A stretch of 64,000 bases of DNA from Arthrobacter sp. SLBN-112 (GTDB lineage Bacteria > Actinomycetota > Actinomycetes > Actinomycetales > Micrococcaceae), in NCBI RefSeq assembly GCF_006715225.1, contig NZ_VFMU01000001.1, forward strand, positions 2,976,001 through 3,040,000. Reading direction: 5' to 3'. The translations under genes and the position numbers were made by a program. This document shows, in pieces, positions 45,108 to 55,439 of this stretch (position 1 is its first letter; every line of letters starts with the position of its first letter). The notes under the pieces were generated by a model. The model saw only the letters and a list, made by a program, of their open reading frames with translations, made no database searches and had not been told where the DNA came from.

Positions 45108-45845
45108 TTAGTCGGCTTTTGACGCCGGGTAGAGGAAGACGTCCACCGAGTGTCCGCGGTAGTGGAACCGGGCGATGCTCCCGTCTGGGAGACCTGGGAT
45201 ACCTTCAATAAAGTCGTGGTTCTGCAACGGCCACGTATCAACGTCAGCAAAAAGATCCACCCCAGGCGGTACGCAATTTGGGTTAGGCTCCCCGTAACCT
45301 GGTCCGAAAATCCTTAAGCACTGGTAGCCCCGCCTGTCCATGTGGAACACCGGCTGGCGTCCCCGATACGGCTGGTAGCCGCGAATAGTGGACTCATCGG
45401 CGTTCGATGAATAGAAGCTCAGCGTCTTGAACACCGCGTTCTCTCCCTCGTCTGCGATTGGTTGCAGTATGGCATCGGGACGCGGCTGTCCGACGAGGGA
45501 CGCCATGGTGTACGCGAGGGCCAAAAAGACCACCAGCGCGCCGGCCACTAACGAGCTGCGGCGGGCACGTGTAGCAGTAAGACGACGCCAAAGCGACTGC
45601 GGCGTGCCCTCGCGCGGCGCAGTCCAGGCGGGATCGGGGCTGGGCGCGCCATCCGCGGCTGCAGCAGGTTCGCCGAGGCCGGTGTCCGCGGCGTCGGGCG
45701 GGACCGCTTTGCGTGCTGCTTCCAGTTCCTCCAGCCTTGCCAGCGCAGCGGGGTCAGTCTGGATATCGGGATTCGGACCATACGCCCTCCTGCGGAGCGC
45801 ATCCAGTTCACGCTTATCGTCTGAGGGCTGTGAGGATGTGTCCAT
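45108..45845 (-). CDS. single-pass membrane protein, paralogue of the next gene
   Basis: A protein of 245 residues. The N-terminal cytoplasmic part has a conserved opening (KRELDALRRRAYGPNPDI, DPAALARLEELEAARK), then one membrane helix (SSLVAGALVVFLALAYTMASLV) and an extracellular domain of about 120 residues with two Cys (GYQCLRIFGPGYGEPNPNCVPPG). The ATG overlaps the stop of the upstream paralogue (ATGA), so the two form a translation-coupled pair. Proteins with this opening occur in Micrococcaceae and Microbacteriaceae. I know no function. The anti-sigma-like layout is only an impression. Confidence 0.72.
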   Translation of the reverse strand: MDTSSQPSDDKRELDALRRRAYGPNPDIQTDPAALARLEELEAARKAVPPDAADTGLGEPAAAADGAPSPDPAWTAPREGTPQSLWRRLTATRARRSSLVAGALVVFLALAYTMASLVGQPRPDAILQPIADEGENAVFKTLSFYSSNADESTIRGYQPYRGRQPVFHMDRRGYQCLRIFGPGYGEPNPNCVPPGVDLFADVDTWPLQNHDFIEGIPGLPDGSIARFHYRGHSVDVFLYPASKAD

Positions 45846-46666
45846 CAGTCGGCCTCTGGCAAGAGGTAGACGTAGGCGTCCACCGTGTCGCCACGACGTA
45901 TGAACCTAATGATGCCGTCGCCGGTGGGTATGTCGAGTCCGTCGCCGGACGAAGAGACGTCCACAATGAGGTCTGCCGGAAACGGAGCGCAGCGCGCTCT
46001 TGAGAGGTAGTCGAATGCCCGGTGGACGGCCACGAGACACGGAGAGCCGAAAGCATTCACGCCGGACCAGACATTGAAGCCATGGTACGACCCGTATGCG
46101 CGGAGCGTTGAGGGGTCGATTTCGTACCTGCCAGCTCGCTCCGCGGAGGTCACCAGGGTGCGGACCTGGTCGTCAGCCTCGACCGCCGTCAGACGCAAGG
46201 TAGCGTCGGGTCGTGGCGCGGATATCAGGAAGGCCGCCACGACGATGGCGGCAGCGACTACCAGCATGCCAGCCACCCGCGCGAGGCGACCCCACCACGT
46301 CCTCATCGCGCGTCCCAGGAGCGACCGCAACGAGCTTTCCCTTACTGGCTGCGACAGCGGCGCGATCGCCCGTCCGGGCTCCGGCGACCCCTGAGCTTCA
46401 GCTAAGGCGACGGCGGGAACCGCCGCTTTCACGGTTTCCGTACCGGCCGAGCTTTCGCTCGCGGGGGCGTCCGCCCGGCGTTCGACGTCGGCGAGGTGCG
46501 CAGCCTCAAGTTCGCGCAACCTCGCGAGAGCCCGAGGATCACCATCGATGTCGTGATCCGGACCGTACGCCCTCACGCGTAGTTCATCTAGCTCGCGGCC
46601 GGCGTCAGAAGGGTGGGTGAAACCTTCCACAGCTGAAAGTACACCCGCCGCCAGAGGCGAGTCCAT
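45845..46666 (-). CDS. single-pass membrane protein, first of a paralogous pair
   Basis: A protein of 273 residues. It shares with its downstream neighbour the opening GRELDELRVRAYGPDHDI, DPRALARLRELEAAH, a membrane helix (RVAGMLVVAAAIVVAAFLI) and the closing outer domain (FGSPCLVAVHRAFDYLSRARCAPFPADL, GDGIIRFIRRGDTVDAYVYL). The start is uncertain: ATG at 46666, TTG at 46672, or GTG at 46630, which aligns best with the paralogue's start. No ribosome site decides. The pair looks like tandem duplication followed by divergence. Function is unknown. Confidence 0.7.
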   Translation of the reverse strand: MDSPLAAGVLSAVEGFTHPSDAGRELDELRVRAYGPDHDIDGDPRALARLRELEAAHLADVERRADAPASESSAGTETVKAAVPAVALAEAQGSPEPGRAIAPLSQPVRESSLRSLLGRAMRTWWGRLARVAGMLVVAAAIVVAAFLISAPRPDATLRLTAVEADDQVRTLVTSAERAGRYEIDPSTLRAYGSYHGFNVWSGVNAFGSPCLVAVHRAFDYLSRARCAPFPADLIVDVSSSGDGLDIPTGDGIIRFIRRGDTVDAYVYLLPEAD

Positions 46667-46736
46667 ACGCAATCACGGATGGGCCACTCCCAGACGCGTC
46701 AAGTAATGGAGGAGCTGTTGGTTCCCAAGAGAGTTT

Positions 46737-46764
46737 CGTCTCGAAACCCTTGGGAAACGAGACG
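46737..46764. repeat. 28-bp palindrome, recombination- or operator-like
   Basis: The half-sites CGTCTCG and CGAGACG are perfect complements, with CCC and GGG also paired around the centre (sequence CGTCTCGAAACC, then CTTGGGAAACGAGACG). The outer word is the same as in the palindromes at 43745 and 55914. It lies between the membrane pair and the MmyB-type regulator gene. Confidence 0.6.
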
Positions 46765-46910
46765 TCTCGAACGAGCGAATAGACTCTGACCTGAGCAGTC
46801 ATGGAATTTCTGTGTGGACTTCGGCGCTTGGTGGCGGCTTTCTGTTACCGCTTGGTGGCGCGAGTCCGGTGGGCGGTTCAAAATAACGTGATCAAGGGAC
46901 AGGTATGCAA

Positions 46911-47822
46911 TTAGTCCTGCAAGCCGGCTGGAGGCGGTGGTGCGGTTATGGTGCGCTCGTTTGCTGCTGCGACCGGTGGGGTACCCGTGGTGCTCCAGCT
47001 GGCGAGGAAGGCCAGTTGTTCCTCGGCTTGGCTACCGGGTTCAGCCGTGTAAGCGATCAGGGTTAGGGCTTCGCCGGGAAGCTCCAGAGCGTCGCCTGTG
47101 AGTTCGATTTCACCGATCAATGGGTTTCTCATCGTCTTCCGGGCTGATCGGTGGAAGCGCACGTTGTGTCGGGCCCAGCGTGTGGAAAATTCAGTGCTCC
47201 CTGCGGCGAGGTCGCCGATCAGTCCATTCAAGTAGCGGTCACGGGGGCGACGACCTGACTCCACCCGGAGAGCTGCCGCAAAATCATCGGCGATAGTCTC
47301 CCACTCGACGAAGAAGTCCTTGGAACGGGTATCGAGGAACATAAACCGGGCAAGGTTCAGGGGCAGGGTCGCCGGGCTAAGGATGCCGGTATAGAGGGCG
47401 AAGCAGAGGCTGTTGGCGGCGACAATGTCCATCTTGGCGTTCCGTACGTATGCCGGAGTGCCGGTCATTCCGGAGAGGATCCGTTCGATGCTGGGACGGA
47501 CCTCGGCCCGTTGGGCGCGGATGCCTGAAGGCCGGGTAGGAGTGGCTGCCTTGGCCAGGTCCAGCAAGTGGGAACGTTCTGCCTCGTCCAGCTGAAGGGC
47601 ACGAGCCAGAGAATCCAGGACGGACTCGGAGACGCCCCGTAGGTTCCCGCGTTCCAGGCGGGCATAGTATTCCGTGCTAACGCCTGTCAGCATGGCTACT
47701 TCCTCGCGTTTGAGCCCCGTTACCCGCCGTGTCCCGCTGTAGGCGGTCAGGCCCGCTTGGGCTGGCGTGATGCGAGCCCGCCGCGTCATGAGGAACTCGC
47801 GGACGTCTTTGTTGTTGTCCAT
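46911..47822 (-). CDS. XRE-type regulator with MmyB-like ligand-binding domain
   Basis: A protein of 303 residues. The N-terminus is a helix-turn-helix (DVREFLMTRRARITPAQAGL, GLKREEVAMLTGVSTEYYARLERG, SESVLDSLARALQLDEAER). The C-terminal two thirds match the MmyB-type PAS-like domain (NAKMDIVAANSLCFALYTGIL, RFMFLDTRSKDFFVEWETIADDFAA, HNVRFHRSARKTMRNPLIGEIELTGDALELP). It is divergent from the MFS operon with about 130 bases between them, the usual arrangement for a local regulator. Family members bind fatty-acid-like ligands, but the ligand here is unknown. Confidence 0.88.
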   Translation of the reverse strand: MDNNKDVREFLMTRRARITPAQAGLTAYSGTRRVTGLKREEVAMLTGVSTEYYARLERGNLRGVSESVLDSLARALQLDEAERSHLLDLAKAATPTRPSGIRAQRAEVRPSIERILSGMTGTPAYVRNAKMDIVAANSLCFALYTGILSPATLPLNLARFMFLDTRSKDFFVEWETIADDFAAALRVESGRRPRDRYLNGLIGDLAAGSTEFSTRWARHNVRFHRSARKTMRNPLIGEIELTGDALELPGEALTLIAYTAEPGSQAEEQLAFLASWSTTGTPPVAAANERTITAPPPPAGLQD

Positions 47823-47950
47823 GGCTCAAGGCTACGTGGGGCCAAGTCTGCCTAACAGGAACTGCCAGTACACCGCACAGCAGGCACTCCCGCGCATGGG
47901 AAAGGGCTGGTTTGCTTGAAGAAGCTCCCATTCTCACCCGAAAGGACCCC

Positions 47951-49320
47951 ATGTCCCTGACTGCTGTCAGCCCTGCGAAAACCGCGGCACGGCCGAGGGC
48001 TTCACTGACGGTAGCCATGCTTGGCTTCTTCGTCGTGGCCCTGGATGCGCAGATCGTGAATGTGGCACTGCCCGCGATCCGGAACGACCTCGGCGGCGGC
48101 CTGGCAGGGTTGCAGTGGGTCGTCACCGGCTACACGCTCATGTTCTCGGCGCTGCAGCTATTTGCCGGGACGTTCTCCGACAGAACCGGGGCCCGCCGGG
48201 CGTATGGGATGGGGATGATCCTGTTCACTGTCGCGTCGGCGGCGTGTGCATTCAGCCCCACCCTTGCCGCTTTGATCCTCAGCCGGATCCTTCAGGGTAT
48301 CGGAGCAGCAATGATCACTCCGACCTCCCTTGCCCTGATCCGGGAGGCATACCATGACGCGACACAGAGAGGCCGGGCCATCGTGTACTGGGGCCTGGGA
48401 GGCTCCGTCGCGGCCGCGGCGGGACCAGTGCTCGGGGGTCTTCTCACCGAGATCGACTGGCGGCTGATCTTCTTCGTTAACCTCCCCGTGGGGGCAGTCG
48501 CCCTCATGGTGCTCTCGCGGGTAGGCAAGTCGCCGCGCCGGCCCTCTCCGTTCGACTGGACCGGGCAAATCACCGCTGTCCTGGCGCTGGCAAGCCTCAC
48601 GTACGGCATCATCGAGGGAGCGTCTACAGGATATGGAAGCCCCGGGATACTCACGGTTTTCGCAGTCTCTGCCGTATCACTCACGGCGTTCCTGATCGTC
48701 CAGGCCAGGGGGCGGACGCCTATGATCCCACTTGATTTGTTTAGCTCTCGAACGGTCTCCACCACCCTGGCCATTGCGCTGGTCACCATGGCAGCCTTTT
48801 ACGGCGTCGTATTCCTGCAAAGCCTCTACTTCCAACAGCAACGCGGTGCCACAGCACTGGAGACCGGGCTGTTGTTCCTGCCGATGACCGCACTCGTTGC
48901 ACTGCTCAACCCCTTGGTTGCCCGGCTCATGGCCCGCTACGGAGAGGTCGCCATGATCGCAGCCGGACAAATCATCATGGCAGTCGGGCTCACCGGGCTT
49001 TGCCTCCTACCCTCGGACTCACCGGCGCTGTTGGTCGCACTCGTCATGGTGCCCGTCGGTGTCGGCGGATCCTTCACCGTGCCGCCGATCATCGCGATCG
49101 TCATGGACAACGTGCCCGCCCAACGCGCGGGCACGGCCAGCGGCGTGGTCAACACCGCACGACAGGTCGGCGGCTCCCTCGGCGTCGCGATATTCGGTGC
49201 CGTCCTCGCAAGCGGACGGTTCATGGACGGGCTGCGCACCAGCCTCGGTTGGACCGCTGTCATCCTCGTCATTCTCGTCATAGCCTCCCTGACGCTGCGC
49301 CACGGACAAAGGAGAACCGC

Positions 49321-49324
<4 letters not shown>
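47951..49324 (+). CDS. MFS drug/solute exporter (DHA2/EmrB-QacA type)
   Basis: A transporter of 457 residues with 12-14 helices. The ATG at 47951 follows GAAAGGA. It starts with SLTVAMLGFFVVALDAQIVNVALPAI, and the loop motif FAGTFSDRTGARRAYG is the MFS motif A. RILQGIGAAMITPTSLALI and VLGGLLTEIDWRLIFFVNLPVG match the DHA2 branch. Its stop overlaps the cupin start (ATGA). Export of the compound that the downstream enzymes act on, under the divergent MmyB-type regulator, is a reasonable inference; the substrate is unknown. Confidence 0.87.
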
Positions 49325-50617
<1,293 letters not shown>

Positions 50618-50628
50618 TCCGTCCAGCC

Positions 50629-51318
50629 ATGAACACGCCACCAGACGCTGGCCGGCGCTCAGTACTTCGCTTCGGAGTCGGAGCGCTGGCTGGCGTGCTG
50701 ATGGGCACAGCAACAACTGGCTGCACCCCAGGAGTAAGCACCATGCCTTCACAAGAACCGTCTTCGCAGAACCCACCAGCCCGCCAAAGTCGAGGCCGGG
50801 TGCTGCTGGCCTACTTCTCCCGTGCCGGCGAGAACTACTACTACGGAGGCCGGACGGACCTGATAGTGGGCAACACGGAAGTCCTTGCCGGCATGATCAA
50901 TGACCGCCTCGACTGCGATGTTCACCGTATCGAGGCCGCCGACCCTTATCCCGACAGCTACGACGCCACCGTGGCCCGCAACGTCCGCGAGCAAAACGAC
51001 AACGCCCGCCCTGACATCGCCAACCCCCTGCCGGCCATCGACCAGTACGACACCATTCTGCTGGCCAGCGGGATATGGAACGTCCGCGCACCCATGATCA
51101 TGGCCACGTTTGCCGAGAGCTACGACTTCACCGGCAAAACGATCCATCCAGTCACCACCCACGCTATGAGCGGGCTCGGCAACACCGGAAGCGACTACAC
51201 CAAATTCTGTCCTGGCGGGGTCATTGGCCAAGGTTTGGCGGTGAAAGGCGAGGAAGTCAGGGACGCCGGTCCGGACATCGACTCCTGGCTGCAACGCATC
51301 GGACTCCTCGAAAAATAG
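50629..51318 (+). CDS. secreted flavodoxin-like lipoprotein
   Basis: A protein of 229 residues. The leader has a twin-arginine start (RRSVLRFGVGALAGVLMG) and a lipobox (TTGC), so it is probably exported folded with its flavin. The flavodoxin fold follows: VLLAYFSRAGENYYYGG (FMN phosphate loop), DTILLASGIWNVRAPMIMATFAE, KTIHPVTTHAMSG. An extracytoplasmic flavodoxin is uncommon. It lies in the operon with reductase and CMD genes, so outer-face quinone or carbonyl reduction is possible. Confidence 0.85.
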   Translation: MNTPPDAGRRSVLRFGVGALAGVLMGTATTGCTPGVSTMPSQEPSSQNPPARQSRGRVLLAYFSRAGENYYYGGRTDLIVGNTEVLAGMINDRLDCDVHRIEAADPYPDSYDATVARNVREQNDNARPDIANPLPAIDQYDTILLASGIWNVRAPMIMATFAESYDFTGKTIHPVTTHAMSGLGNTGSDYTKFCPGGVIGQGLAVKGEEVRDAGPDIDSWLQRIGLLEK

Positions 51319-51368
51319 CACCTTGGCAAGCCACGCTCATGCACAACCAACCATCCGAAGGACCAGCC

Positions 51369-51689
51369 ATGAACGAACAAACCCAAACACGTGCCCAGCA
51401 ACTCATCGGTGACTTCGCCCCCAAACTCGTCGACCTCACCGATAACGTACTCTTCGGAGACGTGTGGGAGCGTGCCGAATTGTCCCCGCGCGACCGCAGC
51501 CTGGTCACCGTCGCCAGTTTGGTCACCAGCGGCAGCACCGAACAGCTCCGCGGGCACCTCGTTCGGGCCAAGGACAATGGCCTGACGGAAACGGAACTCA
51601 AAGAAGCCATCATTCATCTGGCCTTCTACGCAGGATGGCCCAAAGCGATGTCCGCCATCACGGTAGCCAAGGAAATTCTCACTCCCTGA
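51369..51689 (+). CDS. carboxymuconolactone decarboxylase-family protein
   Basis: A protein of 106 residues. It has FGDVWERAELSPRDRSLVTVASLVTSGSTEQLRGHL and LTETELKEAIIHLAFYAGWPKA, the helical CMD/AhpD fold. The redox CxxC of AhpD is absent, so it belongs to the non-peroxidase branch. It is the last gene of the cluster and is followed by a strong hairpin terminator. In several genomes this type sits with cupins and aldo-keto reductases. Its reaction is not known here. Confidence 0.87.
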   Translation: MNEQTQTRAQQLIGDFAPKLVDLTDNVLFGDVWERAELSPRDRSLVTVASLVTSGSTEQLRGHLVRAKDNGLTETELKEAIIHLAFYAGWPKAMSAITVAKEILTP

Positions 51690-51702
51690 AGCCGGACAAA
51701 GC

Positions 51703-51737
51703 GCGGCCCAGACGATGAAGTAGTTCGTCTGGGCCGC
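51703..51737 (+). terminator. rho-independent-type hairpin after the redox operon
   Basis: GCGGCCCAGACG and CGTCTGGGCCGC form a perfect 12-bp stem around an 11-base loop. There is no strong T-run, but the position, right after the last operon gene, fits termination. Confidence 0.8.
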
Positions 51738-51808
51738 CGTTACCTGCGACCGGTATAGGACCCTAGTTGACCGTCCGCTCCGGGCGCGGCGCGACTGACG
51801 AGTGGGAA

Positions 51809-51838
51809 TGTCTTAGAAAACAAAAGCTTTCTGAGACA
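51809..51838. promoter_or_regulatory. res-like site upstream of the serine recombinase
   Basis: The 30-bp inverted repeat TGTCTTAGAAA ... TTTCTGAGACA matches at 10 of 11 arm positions. It lies 130-160 bases before the resolvase gene, where Tn3-type resolvases have their res site and self-regulate. A further GTCTCAG word occurs at 51920-51930. The spacing suits subsites I-III, but III is not resolved. Confidence 0.65.
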
Positions 51839-51968
51839 CTTTTCTGGACCTTAGGAGGGGCCAGCAGCCGGCTGAGAAAGCCGGGCACGCCGTTGTCTTG
51901 CAAACACGTCTCACCATAAATCGTCTCAGCAGGGACCCGTAAGGGACTTTTTGAGTCAGAATGGCCTA

Positions 51969-52565
51969 ATGAGGCATTTGGGTTACACGCGGGTGAGTAC
52001 TTCGAGCCAGGATGCCCAGCTGCAGCTCGACGCACTCGTCTCCGCCGGCGTGCAGAAGCGCGACGTTTTCGCCGACGTGACCTCCGGAAGCAAGACGGCG
52101 ATCGAGCGGCCCGGGATGAAGAGGCTCCTCGAGTATGCAGAGGAGGGCGACACTGTCGTTGTGTGGCGGGTCGATCGGCTGGGCCGGTCATTGATCGACG
52201 TGCTGAACACCGTGAACCTGCTGAGAGAACGCGGCGTCCAGGTCCAGTCAATCTCAGACGGCATCGACCCGGCAACCTCGACGGGCCGGCTAATGCTGAA
52301 CATGCTCGCCACCTTGGCCGAGTATGAGCGCGAGCTGATCGTAGAGCGCGTCAACGCCGGCATCGCCGCTGCCAGGCAGAACGGAACACGCTTTGGCCGG
52401 CCACTGACGGATCCGCTTGTCATTGCCGACAAGCTCGCGATTGCGCAGGACGCCCGGGCGAAGGGACGCACCGCGGAAGACGCCGCACGCCTCGTGGGCT
52501 GGAGCCGTGCCACTCTCTACCGCCACCAGCAAGCCCTCGCCGCGCGCGAGGGCATCACCATGTAG
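51969..52565 (+). CDS. serine recombinase (resolvase/invertase type)
   Basis: A protein of 198 residues. The ATG at 51969 gives MRHLGYTRVSTSSQDAQLQL, with the catalytic Ser in the usual RVSTSSQ word. DRPGMKRLL-like and VWRVDRLGRSL motifs, LATLAEYERELIVERVNAGI and a C-terminal HTH (TAEDAARLVGWSRATLYRH) complete a small resolvase. A TTG at 51951 would add six residues. Its stop abuts the transposase remnant directly. It looks intact and may act on the 51809 site. Confidence 0.92.
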   Translation: MRHLGYTRVSTSSQDAQLQLDALVSAGVQKRDVFADVTSGSKTAIERPGMKRLLEYAEEGDTVVVWRVDRLGRSLIDVLNTVNLLRERGVQVQSISDGIDPATSTGRLMLNMLATLAEYERELIVERVNAGIAAARQNGTRFGRPLTDPLVIADKLAIAQDARAKGRTAEDAARLVGWSRATLYRHQQALAAREGITM

Positions 52566-53542
52566 GTGTTCCTGACCGGCGGTGAGCGCTGGAGAGTCCT
52601 TCGACTTCACGTCGAGGACCAGATCCCGCTTACCGCCCTCGCCCGTGAAACCGGGATTAGCACCCGCACTCTTCAACGCTGGCTTCGGCTCTACCGGCTG
52701 GTGGCGCGGGTGCTCTCGAGCTGCGACCGCGCGCCGATGCCGGCACGCGGCGCATAGACCCAGGAATGGTTAGGTTTATCGAGGGACTCGCGCTGACCAG
52801 ACCGCGCCCGAGTATCGCAACGTTGCACCGACTTACGGCGGCCGAAGCAGGCAGACGAGGCACCCAAGCGCCGAGTTACTCCGTTGTCCGCAAGATCGTC
52901 CAGGCACTGGACCCTGCCCTGGTGACCCTGGCTCTCGAAGGTCCCGCATCCTATCGGGACCGGCATGAACTTGTCCTTCGACGCCGCGCCGACCGCCCAA
53001 ACCACATCTGGCAAGCGGACCACACCCAACTCGACATCCTCATCAACGGAGCCAACGGCAAACCTGACCGGCCTTGGCTGACGACAGTGATGGACGATTA
53101 CTCCCGGGCGCTCTGCGGCTACACCGTTTTCACTGGAGCGCCGTCAGCGCTCAACACAGCTCTCGCCCTCCGGCAGGCCATCTGGCGCAAGAGTGATCCC
53201 AGCTGGGCAATGTGCGGATTGCCCGACATCCTGCACGTGGACCACGGCTCCGACTTCACCAGCCACCACCTTGAACGCACTGCCATCGAGCTGCACATCC
53301 GCATCATTCACTCGACCCTCGCCCGGCCTCAGGGCCGAGGAAAGATCGAGCGGTTCTTCGGGACCATCAACACCGAAGTTCTTCCCACCCTCCCCGGGCA
53401 TCTGGGGCCCGGGACCAGAAAACCACAGCCCGCACTAGATCTCCCCGGACTGGATCGGGCTATCGGAGGCTTCGTCGCCGCCTACAACGACCGGCCCCAC
53501 AGCGAGATAGGTGACACCGCGGAGCTGCTCGGATGCATTTAG
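52566..53542 (+). pseudogene. frameshifted, truncated Mu-type DDE transposase
   Basis: The first 48 or so codons have an HTH (QIPLTALARETGISTRTLQRWL). The frame then breaks near 52705. The continuation ELRPRADAGTRRIDPG sits in another frame and runs into MVRFIEGLALTRPRPSIATL. The core is a rve integrase: ADHTQLDILING (first Asp), HVDHGSDFTS (second), RPQGRGKIERFFGTINTE (Glu). The end is cut short (AYNDRPHSEIGDT, then ELLGCI); a family member would go on for about 100 residues. It sits 0 bases after the resolvase gene, as in resolvase-transposase elements. It is not functional as it stands. Confidence 0.85.
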
Positions 53543-53602
53543 TGCAATTAGCGGGGCGTGCAGTCCAGTCAAGAGCGGGTACCGTTTTGGTACCATAGTG
53601 AC

Positions 53603-53809
53603 ATGGCTATGAATCTCCGTGTCCCTGAAGACCTCGATCGGCGGCTGGAGAAGTTGGCCGCCGAGGAACACACGTCCAAGTCCGCGCTTCTGTTGCAGGG
53701 CGCAGAGTTGGTTCTGCAGCGCCACGCGCGCCGGCGCGAAATCAGCCAGGGCCTTGATTTTGTTATGAGTCATGATGCTGAGTTGCTGAAGCGTCTTGAG
53801 GACGCGTGA
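53603..53809 (+). CDS. antitoxin-like ribbon-helix-helix protein of a Doc-type module
   Basis: A protein of 68 residues. The ATG at 53603 opens MAMNLRVPEDLDRRLEKLAAEEHTSKSALL, the ribbon-helix-helix start typical of CopG/Phd-like partners. The C-terminal part (QGLDFVMSHDAELLKRLEDA) should bind and block the toxin. The stop overlaps the GTG start of the Doc gene. Together they should autoregulate their promoter, just upstream of 53603. Confidence 0.83.
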   Translation: MAMNLRVPEDLDRRLEKLAAEEHTSKSALLLQGAELVLQRHARRREISQGLDFVMSHDAELLKRLEDA

Positions 53810-54174
53810 CAGCATACCTGGACATTGAGGATGCACTTCAGGTAGTCGATCGGTACGGCTTCCATATCCGTGATGTCGGGTTGTTGGCCTCGGCATTGGC
53901 CAGGCCGGCCACGACTGTCATGGGCGCGGAAGCCTATCCGGAACTGGCGGTGAAGGCGGCAGCCTTGTTGGAGTCGGTCGCCCGGTTCCATCCACTCATT
54001 GATGGGAACAAACGGACTGCGTGGACGCTCATGGTGCTGCTGCTGTGGATCAACGGTTACCGGCATGGCTTCACCACGGATGAAGGCTTCGACCTCGTCG
54101 TCGGAGTCGCCGCGGGCACTGTCGACTTGCTGGACTCTGCCGCCGAGATTTCCAGGCATCTGGTGCCCCGGTAG
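53806..54174 (+). CDS. Doc/Fic-family toxin
   Basis: A protein of 122 residues; the GTG at 53806 overlaps the antitoxin stop. It has the Fic motif RFHPLIDGNKRTAWTLM (HPxxxGNKR), with the catalytic His present as in Doc, and TVMGAEAYPELAVKAAALLE before it. Doc phosphorylates elongation factor Tu and stops translation. TA pairs often stabilise mobile DNA. This one lies between a transposon remnant and an interspersed repeat. Confidence 0.9.
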   Translation: MTAYLDIEDALQVVDRYGFHIRDVGLLASALARPATTVMGAEAYPELAVKAAALLESVARFHPLIDGNKRTAWTLMVLLLWINGYRHGFTTDEGFDLVVGVAAGTVDLLDSAAEISRHLVPR

Positions 54175-54189
54175 TCCTCCAGCGCCCCC

Positions 54190-54848
54190 GGAAGGGGGTG
54201 TGGACAATGTCCACACTTTTCGTCTCGTACTGGGCCAAACAGCCTCCGGACTGCTCCGGATTCCGCATGTTTTCGCCGGCTCGCAGTGTTTACAGGGGAG
54301 GGAATGCAGTTCGAGTCCCACCTCGGGCACGACAGATCGCCTCGTCAGAGGCGATTTTGCTTTGACGTGTGTATCAAAGCTTGCTGTCGCGTCGTCTGAC
54401 GGGTGGTTCGCGGGCTGTGGCCTGGCCGCCGCGGGGCCTGTTCAGGTTTGTGGGGTGGCGGGTTCAAGTCCCTGGCTGGTGGCCTTCCGCCTGCTGGGGT
54501 GGGGTTATGCAGTTCCTCGTTTCCGTTCTGTCGGGTTGGCCGGGGGTGGCCTACACCTGTTCATGCGTCGGGGAAGCGGGGACGACATGACTTCGGAGAT
54601 CTCGCTAAAGAGCGCCCCTCGGAGTCGGTCTTACGGCGTGCCGGCGAGAGCCGCGCCCCGAGGTTTGTCCTGCCAAAGGGGGTGTGGACAGTGTCCACAC
54701 TTACGTCTGCTTTATTGGAGGGCCGAGAGAACTCGAGTCCGATGTCAGGTCGGGCCACCAACATGTCGCCTTCGGTTGCCCCTCCGCGGGTGCAAGGGGC
54801 AGTCAGGTCAGCTCTCGCCTGCCGCCCGGTTGCTTGGAAACGCTAGCC
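54190..54848 (+). repeat. interspersed repeat, copy C (most complete)
   Basis: About 660 bases of non-coding repeat with palindromes at 54198-54216 (GTGTGGACAATGTCCACAC) and 54682-54700 (GTGTGGACAGTGTCCACAC). A tRNA-Leu-like 3' end (gttcgagtcccacctcgggcac) lies near 54308-54330. A second T-arm-like word, gcgggttcaagtccctg, is near 54463. The right part (acatgtcgccttcgg and on) is also found at 40860. It aligns with copies A, B and D. Confidence 0.8.
54336..54355 (+). terminator. hairpin after the tRNA-like fragment in copy C
   Basis: ATCGCCTC-gtca-GAGGCGAT followed by TTTGC. It is the counterpart of 38231-38250, with compensatory changes in the stem. Confidence 0.62.
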
Positions 54849-55029
54849 CATTCGCGACAGGTCGCTTATGAGACGCTGCACAGGGCAACGATGCTGGCGT
54901 GGGCTATGATCTCTTACGCTGCAGCGTTGTCGGTGCTCACTGCGCTGATCCTTGTATTTTGGTCGCCCGTGAAAGACGTTCGGGGAATTTGATCGCGACG
55001 GCTGTTGGGGCCTTTGCCGGTCCTTTGCC

Positions 55030-55257
55030 TTGAACCGGATCCTAGGGTCGGTGAACCCTCCGCAGTTCTTCGTGGACGCGCCCCTTCCGGTCTTCCCTGT
55101 CACTTGGCAGGACACTGGTTCTGGTGTTTTCGGGTTCGCCGCGCTGGCGCTGGTTTTGGGTCTGGGGCCGCTGCGGTCAGCACCGGCCCGGCGTCTGGTC
55201 CTCTTTGCCGGCCTCGGCGCAATCGCGGCACTCGTAGTTGATGTCTTCCTCTACTGA
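55030..55257 (+). CDS. possible small membrane protein
   Basis: A frame of 75 residues, with two likely helices (SGVFGFAALALVLGLGPL and LVLFAGLGAIAALVVDVFLY). The start is a TTG at 55030 without a strong ribosome site. A preceding frame (54907-54992, MISYAAALSVLTALILVFW) could be the separated start of the same gene. I do not recognise it; it may be a remnant. Confidence 0.4.
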   Translation: MNRILGSVNPPQFFVDAPLPVFPVTWQDTGSGVFGFAALALVLGLGPLRSAPARRLVLFAGLGAIAALVVDVFLY

Positions 55258-55439
55258 CCGCGCCAACACCGAGCCAGCCGCAATCCGGCGGCAGCCCGAA
55301 CCTGATGCCGGCGCTCAGCCCCACGACGGCGAAAGCAACGGCGTTAACGCAGCTCGACGCCGGAATGACATTGTCCCCATCAGTCCCAGCGGCTGAACCA
55401 GCAGGAGGATTTGGTGTCCGTTCAACGGCCCGGCGAAGT

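Noticed and set aside
52566..52757. Separate small HTH regulator gene after the resolvase
   Set aside because: Its sequence continues, after a one-base shift, directly into the transposase core, so it is the transposase N-terminus.
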